From positions 62,001 through 126,000 of the forward strand of contig NZ_JABBGB010000001.1 of the NCBI RefSeq assembly GCF_012927185.1: a stretch of DNA of 64,000 nt, in the 5' to 3' direction. This document shows positions 1-9,634 of this stretch, piece by piece. A program made the position numbers and the translations under genes. The notes beneath the pieces are model-generated. The model saw nothing but the letters and a program-made list of their open reading frames with translations. It was not told the DNA's origin and ran no database searches. Position 1 is the stretch's first letter. Each line of letters begins with the position of its first letter. Source of the stretch: Pseudoflavitalea sp. G-6-1-2 (GTDB taxonomy: Bacteria > Bacteroidota > Bacteroidia > Chitinophagales > Chitinophagaceae).

Positions 1-285
1 AACAGCAGTTCGAAGAAATCTGATATGCTGCTGCCAACTTCGCCTTTGTCGGTGCTTTGCGGACATGAGCATGCAGCTGCAAGCGGCGACAGATCATTCG
101 GAGATCGCAATATGGTGTTCAACCAGGTGAAAAGAGTATCGGATGGTATCTCTGCAAAACGCGGAGCATTGAAGCGAATCATGCAGCTGCTGCAGACTGC
201 GATCCCATCAACAAAAGATCAGATGGTGAAAGATCATTACGCTGATCTGGTGATGAGGATCAAAGATGCATTGAATGAAAAATAA
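1..285 (+). CDS. C-terminal end of a protein, possibly a DUF5117-type zinc metalloprotease (partial)
   Basis: The reading frame is open from the first base and stops at 285, so only the last 94 codons or fewer are present. The final 40 residues (TAIPSTKDQMVKDHYADL and the following RIKDALNEK) match in pattern and position the tail of the complete metalloprotease at 17629-20157 (AAIPAYTDKMTKYHLQDL, then RIEKMLNPKN). That similarity is the only basis for the family call. The first 30 or so residues are less protein-like, so a frameshift or a later frame entry cannot be excluded. A strong hairpin follows 40 bases after the stop. Confidence 0.45.
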   Translation, partial: NSSSKKSDMLLPTSPLSVLCGHEHAAASGDRSFGDRNMVFNQVKRVSDGISAKRGALKRIMQLLQTAIPSTKDQMVKDHYADLVMRIKDALNEK

Positions 286-324
286 ACCAGCATTAATCGC
301 TGAGTGATCAGCGACAAAAATAAC

Positions 325-368
325 CGGGGCCTGAAAGAGCGAAAATCGTTTCGTTCTTTCAGGCCCCG
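325..368. terminator. Bidirectional intrinsic terminator
   Basis: A 20-base stem (CGGGGCCTGAAAGAGCGAAA with its near-perfect complement, one mismatch) lies between two convergent genes. It is preceded by an A-run and followed by a short T-rich stretch, so it can stop transcription from both sides. Confidence 0.85.
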
Positions 369-410
369 AACTTTTAAGCAGAGGCTGCTATTTTTTGAAC
401 ATCAAAAATC

Positions 411-926
411 TCAATCAGCCATCGACTGGATTCTTGTTATTTTGATACCATTAAAGCAGTCGTCGGCGCAACTCAGTTCCCTGTAACCACAGGTGGAGAT
501 CATGCCATTATTTTTAGCTTCAAAAGTAATTTCAGTATTGTCCCGTCGGATCAGCCAATCTTTTTGAGCCTTGTCGTATACCTCATCGAGCGTAATTGCG
601 GCAGCGCCCTTGTTCTTGTGAGAATTGATTTCATTTTCATTTTCGATCCATTCCATTTCAGAAGGTGGGATATACATGGTTGATCCTATTTGGGTTACTT
701 TGTAATGGCGTTGAATAACTTTACTATTCCTCACCCAGATAACCGTTTTACTCGCGAAGCCTGTCCAAGAACTGGTCTCAACATCATATTTGTAATGATC
801 TCCTGATGTTTTCTTGAACGATAACCAGCTCGAGTAGCTCTTCCTGAATTCAATATCGTTTTGACTTTCTTTTTTACAGGCAAAAAGTGCTACCGCCAAT
901 AGTAGCAGAAAGAAACTTTGTTTCAT
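411..926 (-). CDS. Hypothetical small lipoprotein
   Basis: A 171-residue protein beginning with a clear lipoprotein signal peptide (MKQSFFLLLLAVALFAC, lipobox Cys17), so it is probably anchored in a membrane facing the periplasm. The mature part is hydrophilic. It contains a YKYDVETSSWTGF stretch and a later GKVI-like segment that weakly recall DUF6174 lipoproteins, and a C-terminal part with three cysteines (STCGYRELSCADDC). It is a single gene, convergent with the upstream fragment. I do not recognise a function. Confidence 0.75.
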   Translation of the reverse strand: MKQSFFLLLLAVALFACKKESQNDIEFRKSYSSWLSFKKTSGDHYKYDVETSSWTGFASKTVIWVRNSKVIQRHYKVTQIGSTMYIPPSEMEWIENENEINSHKNKGAAAITLDEVYDKAQKDWLIRRDNTEITFEAKNNGMISTCGYRELSCADDCFNGIKITRIQSMAD

Positions 927-1044
927 TACAGCAATTGTTTGGAATGATATTAAAAAATGAAGGCTGGTACAGTATGACCATTAATTTTTTCACACCGTTG
1001 CACAGACGTAAAATTTCATATCTATCGATTCCGATTGCCAGAAA

Positions 1045-1083
1045 TAAGAAAAGGCAAACCCAATGGAGGCTTGCCTTTTCTTA
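1045..1083 (-). terminator. Perfect 13-bp inverted repeat, probable terminator
   Basis: TAAGAAAAGGCAA and its exact complement TTGCCTTTTCTTA are separated by 13 bases. The hairpin lies 87 bases past the stop of the NTF2-like gene at 1171-1536 and upstream of the lipoprotein gene, where an end of the minus-strand transcript is expected. Confidence 0.6.
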
Positions 1084-1170
1084 TCACAGTTAACCGATGT
1101 GAGGAATTATTTTAAGATTGGAAATCTGCAAAATCCAGCAAGGATTGTTTTTTCCGTACCTACGCGTCGA

Positions 1171-1536
1171 TCAGTGAGAAAGTTTTTTAACGGCCTGCCT
1201 GGCAATGAGTTTCCAACCGGTTTCAGCTTTGCTCCAAACGAGCAGTACGTATAGGTGGGCTTCACCTGCTTTGCCTTCGTCGTTGGTTTTTGCATCGAGT
1301 TCGTGACGAACGATCGCAAAATTACCTGTCTCTGTGATGGTTTGGGCAGTCAGCTCCATTGTAAGGAAACTGTAAGTGCCATCACTGATTTTGTCGATAA
1401 AATCGTTTTTTCCTTCTACATGCCCATCGGAATGGCCATAGCTCAATTCATCGGCTAACAACTCCCGGAGTTGCGGGGCGTCAGATTCGAGAACTGCGTT
1501 TCTAAATTGCTGTACTGTTGTGGTGATGTTTTGCAT
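1171..1536 (-). CDS. NTF2-like / DUF4440 (SnoaL-fold) protein
   Basis: About 121 residues of the cone-shaped NTF2 fold: N-terminal helix (QQFRNAVLESDAPQLRELL), a LSYGHSDGHVEGKNDFIDKI segment and a closing strand typical of the family (HLYVLLVWSKAETGWKLIAR). Such proteins are small cytoplasmic ligand-binding or isomerase-like domains, and the substrate cannot be told from sequence. The frame continues upstream to a TTG at 1575, but the ATG at 1536 (MQNITTTVQQ) is preferred because the family begins with this helix and the extra residues look non-coding. It is a single-gene unit. Confidence 0.85.
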   Translation of the reverse strand: MQNITTTVQQFRNAVLESDAPQLRELLADELSYGHSDGHVEGKNDFIDKISDGTYSFLTMELTAQTITETGNFAIVRHELDAKTNDEGKAGEAHLYVLLVWSKAETGWKLIARQAVKKLSH

Positions 1537-2261
1537 ATATGATTGTACCAGAATAATTAATGTTCCAAAGTACAAAATTTTCCCGCAACCGGTTGGCAGA
1601 AAGAAAACTTACCGGGCAATCACTGCAGAATGTCAATAAAGGTTGTTGAGTAATTTCCTGAACAAGAGTAAATAACTGATCCTTTATTTGTTATAAAAAA
1701 GAACATATAACAATTATGTATAGGTGCATTTTTTTATTTCCATTCAATGACGGGACCGTTGATTTTTTTGTTTGCAGAAACAACTATTGATTTGCTAAGA
1801 GTTACTACCTAAATTTCAGAATACGATCTGTGTATTTTTTTCCACACTTTATTTTTTCGACGAAACCCGCACCTGCATTCACTTCCACCAACTCCTAAAC
1901 AACTATGTATGATCTGTTTAGATTGAATTGTTTTTGCATTAAGGAAAGCGTTCATGTAAATATATGATGAGGTAACAGTGCAACACATGCGAATTTCATT
2001 CTACCACTGAAGCAGCTATTTCGCTCTCCCGGTTGCCTGATTATTGTTATTTATCAAACATAATGCTAACTTTAAAAAAGGCCACGAAGGAGCGTTTAGT
2101 ACAGATCAGTGCAGCCTTTCAACACCCTCTCACCCTTTCTCCGGAGCAGACCCCGACATAAGTACCCTGGTAAACAGGCTTTAGCTTTTACGACACCAAT
2201 TTGACTATACCTGAACAGGTTGGCAATCATTTCTTTATTTCTTCATTACAAAAACTAACAC
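1537..2261. other. 725-bp intergenic region upstream of susC
   Basis: No convincing gene is present on either strand. The region is AT-rich and presumably holds the divergent promoters of the NTF2-like gene and susC. The best susC promoter candidate I can find is TAACTTTA at 2067-2074 with TTG about 20 bases upstream, which would leave a leader of roughly 180 bases. This is a weak match to TTTG-N19-TAnnTTTG. No ECF sigma or anti-sigma gene is adjacent, so how the SusCD pair is controlled is not visible. Confidence 0.4.
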
Positions 2262-5200
2262 ATGAGACAATCATTGAGGGCACGTCATTGCCTGCTATTG
2301 CTACTATTGAGTCTTCTATTTTCGGGTACCATCTTCGCCCAATCCAGAAACGTTTCAGGAAAAATCAGCGACAAAAACGGAAAAGCAGTCCCCTTTGCAT
2401 CGATTCAGATCAAAGGAAAAGGAACCGGCGTATCGGCCGGAGACGATGGCAGTTTTTCCATCATGGCAGCAAAAGGCGACGTGCTGGTAGTTTCTGCCAT
2501 GGGTTTCACTACACAAGAGTTAACAGTAACAGATGCAAATGCTTATACCATCACACTTAGTTTGGGAGATGGTGCACTGAGCGAAGTGGTGGTCACCGCT
2601 CTGGGTATTTCACGCGAAAAAAAATCATTGGGTTATGCTTCTCAACAGGTAACAGGCGCCGAGCTTAACTCCCGGCCTACCAACAACTTCCTGAACAACC
2701 TCTCCGGTAAAGTAGCCGGCCTGGATATCAAAACCAATTCGAACTTTGGAGGTTCTACCAACATTATCCTTCGTGGTACAAAAAGTATTTCGTACAACAA
2801 CCAGGCGCTGATTGTTATCGATGGCGTGGCCATCAGTAACATTAACCTGAACAATAACTTAACTACCAATGGAACGGATGGTGTCGACTTCGGTAACTCT
2901 GCCGCCGATATCGATCCCAATAACATTGAATCCATCAACGTACTGAAAGGTGCTGCTGCAACAGCGCTGTATGGCAGCCAGGCATCGAATGGCGCCCTGA
3001 TCATTACCACTAAAAAAGGAAAGAGAAATCAGAAAACAAGTGTTACACTCAACTCAACAACTTCCGTTGGTGCCATCGACAAAAAAACATTCCCTACTTA
3101 CCAGAAAGAGTATGGCGGCGGTTATGGTGAACTCGGAACAGAAGATGTTGATGGAGATGGCACACCAGATCTCGTGGCGCCATTTGGTGATGATGCTTCT
3201 TACGGTACCAAATTCGATCCCAACAAACTGGTTTATCAGTGGAATGCATTTGCTCCCGGAAATCCAAACTTCGGCAAAGCAACTCCATGGGTAGGTGCAA
3301 AAAATGATCCCAGCACATTTTTCAAGAAAGCATTCAGTGCTGTGAACAGTGTAAACATCAACGGCGGTGATGATAAGAATTCTTTCAACTTCACTTACAC
3401 CAACCACTACGAAACAGGGGTATTTCCCAATTCCCGCATCACAAAGAATACATTGAACGGAAGCTTTTCCAGAAATATCAACGACGACCTGAAAGCCACT
3501 GCCTTTGCGATGTACATGAATCAGGGAACCATCGGCAGAAATACTGTTGGTTACAACAATAACATCTTAACCGGTTTCCGTCAATGGTGGGCAACAAGTG
3601 TAGACATTCAGGAGCTGAAAAGAGAATACTTCAGAAACCGTGAGAATATCACCTGGAATATGAACGATCCTATCAATGGTGATCTGTCTCCTGCATACTG
3701 GAACAATCCATACTGGTCTGTATACGAGAACTTTCCTTCAGATCAAAGAACCAGAGTGCTTACCGGAGCAAATCTCAGCTGGGATATCGCACCGGGCTTG
3801 AATCTTTTAGGACGCGTTACCGTTGATTATACCGATGCCAAATTAGAACAGAAACTGGCTAAGGGAAGTCACGCAGAATCGTTTGGTCTCGCACAATTGA
3901 ATGAAAGCTCCGGTTACTGGTTAGTTACGAATAAACTGATGCAACAAACCTACGATCTCATCGCAACTTACAGATGGAAGGTTAGTCCTGATTTCTCCGC
4001 CAACTTCCTCGCTGGTGGAACTTTCATCAAATCACAACAACAGGGTATTGAAGCATCAACAACCGGAGGCCTGCTCGAACCGAAGAAATACACACTCACC
4101 AACTCTGCAGGATATTTTCCTCCAACAACAACCGATATAGATTTTGAAAAAACCGGATTCTATGCACAGGCTGCCGGTGATTACAAAAAACTGATATTCC
4201 TCGAACTCACAGGAAGAAGAGATGAATCTTCAGCGCTTCCCAAGAACAACAGAGATTATTTCTATTACTCCATCAGTTCGAGCTTTGCATTCTCCGAGTT
4301 GCTGAAAAAAAGCACTTCATGGGACTGGCTCGACAATGCCAAATTTCGTGTGAGCTATGCTGAAGTAGGTAACGATTTGCCAGCAGGAAGATTGGGATTT
4401 CTTCAGGCCACAGGCATCATCAATGGTGTGCACATGATTGGAAATACCAATACCTATGTTGATTTCAATTCACTGAAACCCGAAAGGCAAAAAAGCTGGG
4501 AAGCAGGTCTGGAAGCCAGTTTCCTGAACCGCAGGATCACCCTGGACCTTTCCGTTTACAAAACCAATGTACAGGATCTTCTGTTCAACATTCCGCAATC
4601 ACCTGCTTCGGGATATAGCTTTGGACTGGCCAATGCAGGTGAAACAGAAAACAAAGGTATAGAAGTAGCGCTGGGAGTAACACCGGTAAGAACCAACGAC
4701 TTTGAATGGAGTGTAAACCTTAACTGGGCGAAAAACAGAAACAATGTAATAGCACTTAATGAAGGACGTGAGAACCTTCAGCTTGCCCGCTTCGGTACAG
4801 GTGTTACCCTCAATGCAACCAAAGGTCAGCCTTATGGTACCTTCAGAGGATTAGGATATGTATACAAAGACGGACAACCAGTATTGAAAGATGGAGAATA
4901 CCTCAACGAATCGGATAAAGTAATCGGAAACATTCAACCCGATTGGATCGGCGGTATCAACAACAAGCTTAGCTATAAGAACTTCTCTTTAAGTTTCCTC
5001 GTGGATATCAAACAAGGCGGAGACCTGTTCTCACTCGATCAGGCATATGGCCAGAACTCAGGTATCTACCCTATCACAGCCGGACTCAATGATTTGGGCA
5101 ACCCCAAAAGAAATCCGCTCGATCAGGGTGGTGGCATCATTCGCCCAGGTGTAACAGAAGATGGCAAACCCAACACTTTCAGAACTGATGTAAGCGAACA

Positions 5201-5498
5201 TGGAGCTACCGGTTATGAAGGTTATCCTTCTCAGGAATTCATCTATGATGCGTCGTACGTTAAGTTGAGAGAAGCAAGTGTTTCATATACCGTTCCTGAC
5301 AAATGGCTTAAAGGAGGTAAAAACATTTTGAAAGGACTCACATTAAGTGTAGTAGGGAACAACCTGTGGATCATTCATAAAAATGTTCCGTTCTCTGACC
5401 CGGAAGCTGGTTTATCATCCGGCAACGTGCAGGGATATCAAACAGGTGTAATGCCAACAGTAAGAGTATTTTCTTTCAACGCTAAATTCAACTTCTAA
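2262..5498 (+). CDS. SusC/RagA-family TonB-linked outer membrane protein
   Basis: A 1078-residue TonB-dependent transporter. Residues 1-27 form a signal peptide ending FAQ. Residues ~30-105 form the carboxypeptidase-regulatory-like domain (VSGKISDKNGKAVPFASI). The plug domain follows (EVVVTALGISREKKSLGYA and the hallmark LKGAAATALYGSQASNG, then IITTKKGK). The rest is the 22-strand barrel, ending in the aromatic-terminated FNAKFNF. It imports a substrate bound by the SusD partner that starts 11 bases downstream, so the two are one operon. The substrate is unknown: no glycoside hydrolase or peptidase is attached to the pair. No Shine-Dalgarno sequence precedes the ATG, which is normal for the phylum. 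Confidence 0.96.
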   Translation: MRQSLRARHCLLLLLLSLLFSGTIFAQSRNVSGKISDKNGKAVPFASIQIKGKGTGVSAGDDGSFSIMAAKGDVLVVSAMGFTTQELTVTDANAYTITLSLGDGALSEVVVTALGISREKKSLGYASQQVTGAELNSRPTNNFLNNLSGKVAGLDIKTNSNFGGSTNIILRGTKSISYNNQALIVIDGVAISNINLNNNLTTNGTDGVDFGNSAADIDPNNIESINVLKGAAATALYGSQASNGALIITTKKGKRNQKTSVTLNSTTSVGAIDKKTFPTYQKEYGGGYGELGTEDVDGDGTPDLVAPFGDDASYGTKFDPNKLVYQWNAFAPGNPNFGKATPWVGAKNDPSTFFKKAFSAVNSVNINGGDDKNSFNFTYTNHYETGVFPNSRITKNTLNGSFSRNINDDLKATAFAMYMNQGTIGRNTVGYNNNILTGFRQWWATSVDIQELKREYFRNRENITWNMNDPINGDLSPAYWNNPYWSVYENFPSDQRTRVLTGANLSWDIAPGLNLLGRVTVDYTDAKLEQKLAKGSHAESFGLAQLNESSGYWLVTNKLMQQTYDLIATYRWKVSPDFSANFLAGGTFIKSQQQGIEASTTGGLLEPKKYTLTNSAGYFPPTTTDIDFEKTGFYAQAAGDYKKLIFLELTGRRDESSALPKNNRDYFYYSISSSFAFSELLKKSTSWDWLDNAKFRVSYAEVGNDLPAGRLGFLQATGIINGVHMIGNTNTYVDFNSLKPERQKSWEAGLEASFLNRRITLDLSVYKTNVQDLLFNIPQSPASGYSFGLANAGETENKGIEVALGVTPVRTNDFEWSVNLNWAKNRNNVIALNEGRENLQLARFGTGVTLNATKGQPYGTFRGLGYVYKDGQPVLKDGEYLNESDKVIGNIQPDWIGGINNKLSYKNFSLSFLVDIKQGGDLFSLDQAYGQNSGIYPITAGLNDLGNPKRNPLDQGGGIIRPGVTEDGKPNTFRTDVSEHGATGYEGYPSQEFIYDASYVKLREASVSYTVPDKWLKGGKNILKGLTLSVVGNNLWIIHKNVPFSDPEAGLSSGNVQGYQTGVMPTVRVFSFNAKFNF

Positions 5499-5509
5499 AT
5501 CGAAATACT

Positions 5510-6991
5510 ATGAAATCGATTCATAATAAATATATCGCCATTGTTCTCCTGACGGTAGTGCTGGGCACTTCGTCCTGTTTAAAAGATTCCGCAGACCTGA
5601 ACGACGACAAAGGCAAAGTGTATGATGGTTCACCTGAGTTCTTCCTGAACACAGCTCAGGGCAAACTGGCAGATAAGATGTCGACCATTGAAGTGAACTT
5701 CGGTGCGTTCTTTTTTCTGCAACATTATCTGACGATGACCACCTATGCTTCGGATGCCAGATTTGATTTCAACAAAAGAGTGGTGCCAGACAATCACTGG
5801 CTTCGTCTTTACACCGAAATAATCGGGAACCTTACTTCAGGAAAAGCTGCCATATCCAAATTGCAAAAGCCTGCAAGCATCTCTCAACAGGCCTGGGATA
5901 AACAGCAAGGCAATAAGACTGCCATCCTCGATGTGCTGCAGGTATATGCGTTTCAGGTTCTCGTAGATTGCTTTGGTGATGTTCCTTATACAGATGCACT
6001 TCCAACAGTTGCGCTTCCTAAATACGACGATGATGCAGCCATATATCCAAAATTATTAGAACGAATGGATAAGAATATTGCACAGTTGGATGCTGACTAC
6101 CCTGCATTTGATGGTAATGGAGATTATATGCTGAAAAGCAATGTAGCCAAATGGAAACTGTTTGCAGCTTCCTTAAAACTGAAAATAGCCATCAACCTTG
6201 CCGATGCAAATCCTTCACTGGCCAAATCGGCAGCAGAGTCTGCTTACAACGCCGGTGTAATTACACAAAACACGCAGAATATCTCTTACAAGTACAGCAC
6301 TATTGCCCCGGCATTCAGTCCTATGTACTCAGTGATCAATACCATCGGAAGCGGACGGAGAGATTATATCGTCGAAGAAACCATTATCAACATGATGAAT
6401 GGCCTCGCAGATCCCCGTCGCGAAAAATTCTTTACTCCAATAGAAGGCGGAACCTATCGTGGTGCAGTGTTAGGTAAAGGCGGTCAGGTGTTTGCCGACT
6501 TCTCTCATGTGGCGGATGCATTGATCACTCCGGACGCGACATTCCAATATGCAACAGCAGCTGAAGTGAATTTCTATCTCGCAGAAGCAGCGGCCAGAGG
6601 ATATTCCGTAGGTAAATCAGCAGAAGAATACTACAAAGCTGCTATCACTGCATCTTTTGATCTGGCGGGAATACCAGAAAAAGCAGCTGCATATCTGGCG
6701 CAGCCTAATGTGGCTTATGCATCAGCAGCTGGTGACTGGAAACAGAAGATAGGTCGTCAGGCATATATTGCGATGTTCCAGCAGCCGTTTGAAGGATGGA
6801 ATTTTTCAAGGAGACTGGATTATCCGGTAATGCCTTCGCCATATGCGGTGGCAGCTGCGGAAGGGAAAACGCCGACAAGGTTAACGTATCCGATCAATGA
6901 GCAGACTGTGAATGGAGCGAATTGGAGAGCGGCGAGCAGTACGATTGGTGGAGATAAGCTTACGACGAGGGTTTTCTGGGATAAGCAATAA
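5510..6991 (+). CDS. SusD/RagB-family nutrient-binding outer membrane lipoprotein
   Basis: A 493-residue lipoprotein (signal MKSIHNKYIAIVLLTVVLG, lipidated Cys23) of the SusD-like_2 type. The helical TPR-like fold is suggested by FLNTAQGKLADKMS near the N-terminus, the VLVDCFGDVPYTDAL motif near residue 155, and a C-terminal EGWNFSRRLDYPVM segment where SusD proteins contact SusC. It forms the surface lid of the adjacent SusC transporter and sets substrate choice. The 11-base spacing implies co-transcription, and a hairpin follows the stop. Confidence 0.94.
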   Translation: MKSIHNKYIAIVLLTVVLGTSSCLKDSADLNDDKGKVYDGSPEFFLNTAQGKLADKMSTIEVNFGAFFFLQHYLTMTTYASDARFDFNKRVVPDNHWLRLYTEIIGNLTSGKAAISKLQKPASISQQAWDKQQGNKTAILDVLQVYAFQVLVDCFGDVPYTDALPTVALPKYDDDAAIYPKLLERMDKNIAQLDADYPAFDGNGDYMLKSNVAKWKLFAASLKLKIAINLADANPSLAKSAAESAYNAGVITQNTQNISYKYSTIAPAFSPMYSVINTIGSGRRDYIVEETIINMMNGLADPRREKFFTPIEGGTYRGAVLGKGGQVFADFSHVADALITPDATFQYATAAEVNFYLAEAAARGYSVGKSAEEYYKAAITASFDLAGIPEKAAAYLAQPNVAYASAAGDWKQKIGRQAYIAMFQQPFEGWNFSRRLDYPVMPSPYAVAAAEGKTPTRLTYPINEQTVNGANWRAASSTIGGDKLTTRVFWDKQ

Positions 6992-7014
6992 CTAAGAATA
7001 GATTGATATGATAG

Positions 7015-7046
7015 ATGGGGTATGTTTCTGAGGAGGCATGCCCCAT
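7015..7046 (+). terminator. Terminator after the susCD operon
   Basis: ATGGGGTATG and CATGCCCCAT form a 10-bp stem with one G-T type mismatch and a 12-base loop, followed by TCTTTG. It sits 24 bases after the SusD stop and before the convergent gene at 7093. Confidence 0.6.
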
Positions 7047-7092
7047 TCTTTGTCCATAAATGATTGTTTCATTAGAACACGAAAAGCAAAAC

Positions 7093-8247
7093 TCATTTTA
7101 GGCTATCAATGAAACGTGAAAAGGTGCTATCAGCAATTTCGCCAGAAAAATTAAGATTATGAACATATAAAAAATGTCTATCCAAACCAAGATGTTTATT
7201 AATTACAAATTTGGTATTCTGTATTGAAATATTCTTTTGTCCCGAAAGTGATCCACAAGATTCCATGAACAAAATTACTCCCATACAATTAGGAAATTTT
7301 TCAAGGGTATCCATAATTGCAAATATTGTTTCCTTAATATCCATCATAAAGAAATAAAGAAAAGAAACAGATAAATAAATCACTCCAGGCTGACCAACAG
7401 GCAATTGTTTAATCTTCTTTGCAATCTTATTATTATCAACCAGTCGGTAGGTATCATTAAAATTCTGGGGCAAGCCCAACATTGAGTTTATCTGAATATC
7501 TTTTGATTCACACCACATTTCCAGGTCCTCAGCTTTTGAGGGATGTGACGTAGCCATCACGATAAAATCATCCTCATAACTAATGAACTGTTCATTAACG
7601 ATTGCCGTTTCCTTTATTGCCCGAATTTGTTGTATTATTCTTTTTACACCAGATTCATCCAGGTATTGAAGTTGTTTAAATGAGCAGGGTAAACATAATC
7701 CCTCAAACATAAAGGCATTCGCTATCCTCCTGTGTTGAGATTGAATATCTGATTGTTTACTACTCATTGTCAATTGACTTACTTCAACATAAATGTAATT
7801 GCCAGTTTCTGGATCATTCAAACAAACATCCGGACTTTTCTCATTTGACAACGGTTCAAGAAATTTCACATCAAAACCTCCTCTTGAAAAAGTGCGCAAT
7901 ACATCGGTAAATGGTATACCTTCTGCCTGACATTTCAGTCGGGGCTTGATTTTCTGCAATAGAATATTGTAACTCTTTAAGTCTTTATTTTTTAGGTATT
8001 TAAGATTATTAACAAAATCAATCAAATCCTCATCGAGGTGGATATTAGTAGTCAGTTTCAAATTTATGGGATGCTCAGATCCGCAATTATTAAAGAATGA
8101 GGTTCCTAGCTCTTGCCTTAAAAATTCAATACTTGCCTCCCAATTAGCTTTTATGCTTGTATTTACATGACGGTTTCTTTTTAGAATATCGTTCCACGAA
8201 TGTGATACTACTCCTACAGGAGTGAGGTTGTAAAATAATGGATCCAT
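7093..8247 (-). CDS. Hypothetical protein with a weak PD-(D/E)XK-like motif
   Basis: A 384-residue soluble protein with no signal peptide or membrane segment that I do not recognise as a named family. One stretch, GFDVKFLEPL followed by SPDV (Asp140) and, 14 residues on, YIYVEVS (Glu155), has the strand-turn-strand layout of a PD-(D/E)XK nuclease core, but Ser157 stands where the catalytic Lys is expected. A degenerate or non-catalytic fold is therefore possible. The gene is visibly more AT-rich than its flanks and opens a three-gene minus-strand array with the PIN and HEPN-like genes, separated by 150-175 base gaps. Confidence 0.6.
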   Translation of the reverse strand: MDPLFYNLTPVGVVSHSWNDILKRNRHVNTSIKANWEASIEFLRQELGTSFFNNCGSEHPINLKLTTNIHLDEDLIDFVNNLKYLKNKDLKSYNILLQKIKPRLKCQAEGIPFTDVLRTFSRGGFDVKFLEPLSNEKSPDVCLNDPETGNYIYVEVSQLTMSSKQSDIQSQHRRIANAFMFEGLCLPCSFKQLQYLDESGVKRIIQQIRAIKETAIVNEQFISYEDDFIVMATSHPSKAEDLEMWCESKDIQINSMLGLPQNFNDTYRLVDNNKIAKKIKQLPVGQPGVIYLSVSFLYFFMMDIKETIFAIMDTLEKFPNCMGVILFMESCGSLSGQKNISIQNTKFVINKHLGLDRHFLYVHNLNFSGEIADSTFSRFIDSLK

Positions 8248-8422
8248 GATAGGTTAATTTACAAAACGCGAACTAAGTTATTTGGGCTAACGAGAAGAAG
8301 TTAAGTAGTATGAGTAAGTACAGATTTAGAGAATTACATGAGCAAACAAAGGGAAGTGCGGGCCTTGGCAGTTACGACAAGTCAGGTATTCAAAAAAAAA
8401 TATTTTTCGGATAAATGAATAT

Positions 8423-9475
8423 TTAAGCAAGCTGGTCTTTCATAATTAATCCTTGAATATCTCTTTCTAATTCGTTTTTAATCCTATACACACTCTCAAT
8501 ATCAAATTCTCCATCCAGCAGTTTTTTTGTTGTTCGCTTAACAAAAAATTCTTCTAAAACATCCTCAATAACACTAGAAGCAAGATCATTCTTATAATGC
8601 AACTTTAACTCACTGCTTACGAAAGACCTGGAAGGAGTACCAGAAAATGTAACCGCGCCTTCAAGATTACAGGATTTAAATAATGAAAAAATATTTTTAT
8701 CCTGTGTGATCAAATAGGTTTTATGATCGATATCAGGGTTGATATCTGATAAATGTAACATTCTCATGTGAAAGAAATCCCAGGCTGTACCCCAAATAGT
8801 CTGCAATACACCATTAACAGACGCTGTTTTTTTATCAAGATCAACCATTCTTCTAAATTCTGAAACACCACCAAATATCCTTGTTGCAAGTAAAATTTCT
8901 GAAGCCATTGAAGTATTAAGTTCATACTCGCACCAATGACAAAATCGTTCTAAATTCTGACGAATATTGGCTTCCCGAGGATTGTTTTCTTTACAAATAA
9001 TATAAAGTTCGAGAAGGGTTACGTAGCTAATAAGTAGTAAGGGATAGAATGCATTAAAGGATAGAATGTCCATTTGATTAACCTCCACAGTGTATGGGGG
9101 ATTCCATTCTTTTAGTTTTTCAGAGCGACTTAAGGGCTTATCGAAAACATAAGTAATTTTGTTAACAATATCCTGATACTTGTTCAGGTCAAGCGTCTTT
9201 AATTCCCTGTTTGTGCTCAATTCCATTGCTCCAAATTTTGGCACTACGCTAATTTTATAGTGTTGACAAAAGAAAATGAGGGTCTCAACATTAGTAATTT
9301 TGTCATCCATCAAACCTGCTCCATTAAAATAATTTAGGAGATCAAGACATACGTTTGCGTCTAAATACAGCATTGAATCTTTTCTTCGATTATGTGTTAT
9401 TTTTTGCTGCATTGAATCTGGCAAAACAGATTCGCCTTCAGACGTAAGGACAAAAAAAGTTGGCAGAGAAATCAT
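8423..9475 (-). CDS. PIN-domain protein, putative metal-dependent RNase
   Basis: About 350 residues. The four conserved PIN acidic positions are recognisable (numbered from a TTG three codons upstream of the chosen start): Asp42 in YLDANVCLDLL, Glu88 in GAMEL, Asp236 in AWDFFHMRM and Asp262 in LITQDKNI. The large helical insertion between the second and third is unlike short VapC toxins. PIN domains cleave single-stranded RNA in toxins and defence systems, so nuclease activity is inferred. The ATG at 9475 is chosen because a TAAATTTG -7 box ends 6 bases upstream of it and overlaps the alternative TTG at 9484. No antitoxin-like small gene adjoins it. Confidence 0.65.
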   Translation of the reverse strand: MISLPTFFVLTSEGESVLPDSMQQKITHNRRKDSMLYLDANVCLDLLNYFNGAGLMDDKITNVETLIFFCQHYKISVVPKFGAMELSTNRELKTLDLNKYQDIVNKITYVFDKPLSRSEKLKEWNPPYTVEVNQMDILSFNAFYPLLLISYVTLLELYIICKENNPREANIRQNLERFCHWCEYELNTSMASEILLATRIFGGVSEFRRMVDLDKKTASVNGVLQTIWGTAWDFFHMRMLHLSDINPDIDHKTYLITQDKNIFSLFKSCNLEGAVTFSGTPSRSFVSSELKLHYKNDLASSVIEDVLEEFFVKRTTKKLLDGEFDIESVYRIKNELERDIQGLIMKDQLA

Positions 9476-9481
9476 GGCAAT

Positions 9482-9489
9482 CAAATTTA
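9482..9489 (-). promoter_or_regulatory. -7 promoter box TAAATTTG of the PIN-domain gene
   Basis: An exact match to the Bacteroidota -7 consensus TAnnTTTG, 6 bases from the ATG at 9475. No TTTG is seen 19 bases upstream, so the call rests on the -7 box and its spacing. Confidence 0.45.
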
Positions 9490-9634
9490 GTAATTGAGGG
9501 AAAATAATGACTAGTCTCTCACTTCCCGAAACAGAAAGTTATAAGAAACGTAAGATGTGGAATTGGTAGTATTTCGTAACAGGTAAGGAACACTTATCAA
9601 ATAAAAGGTGGGAATTAAGGGCCCTTTCTACACT

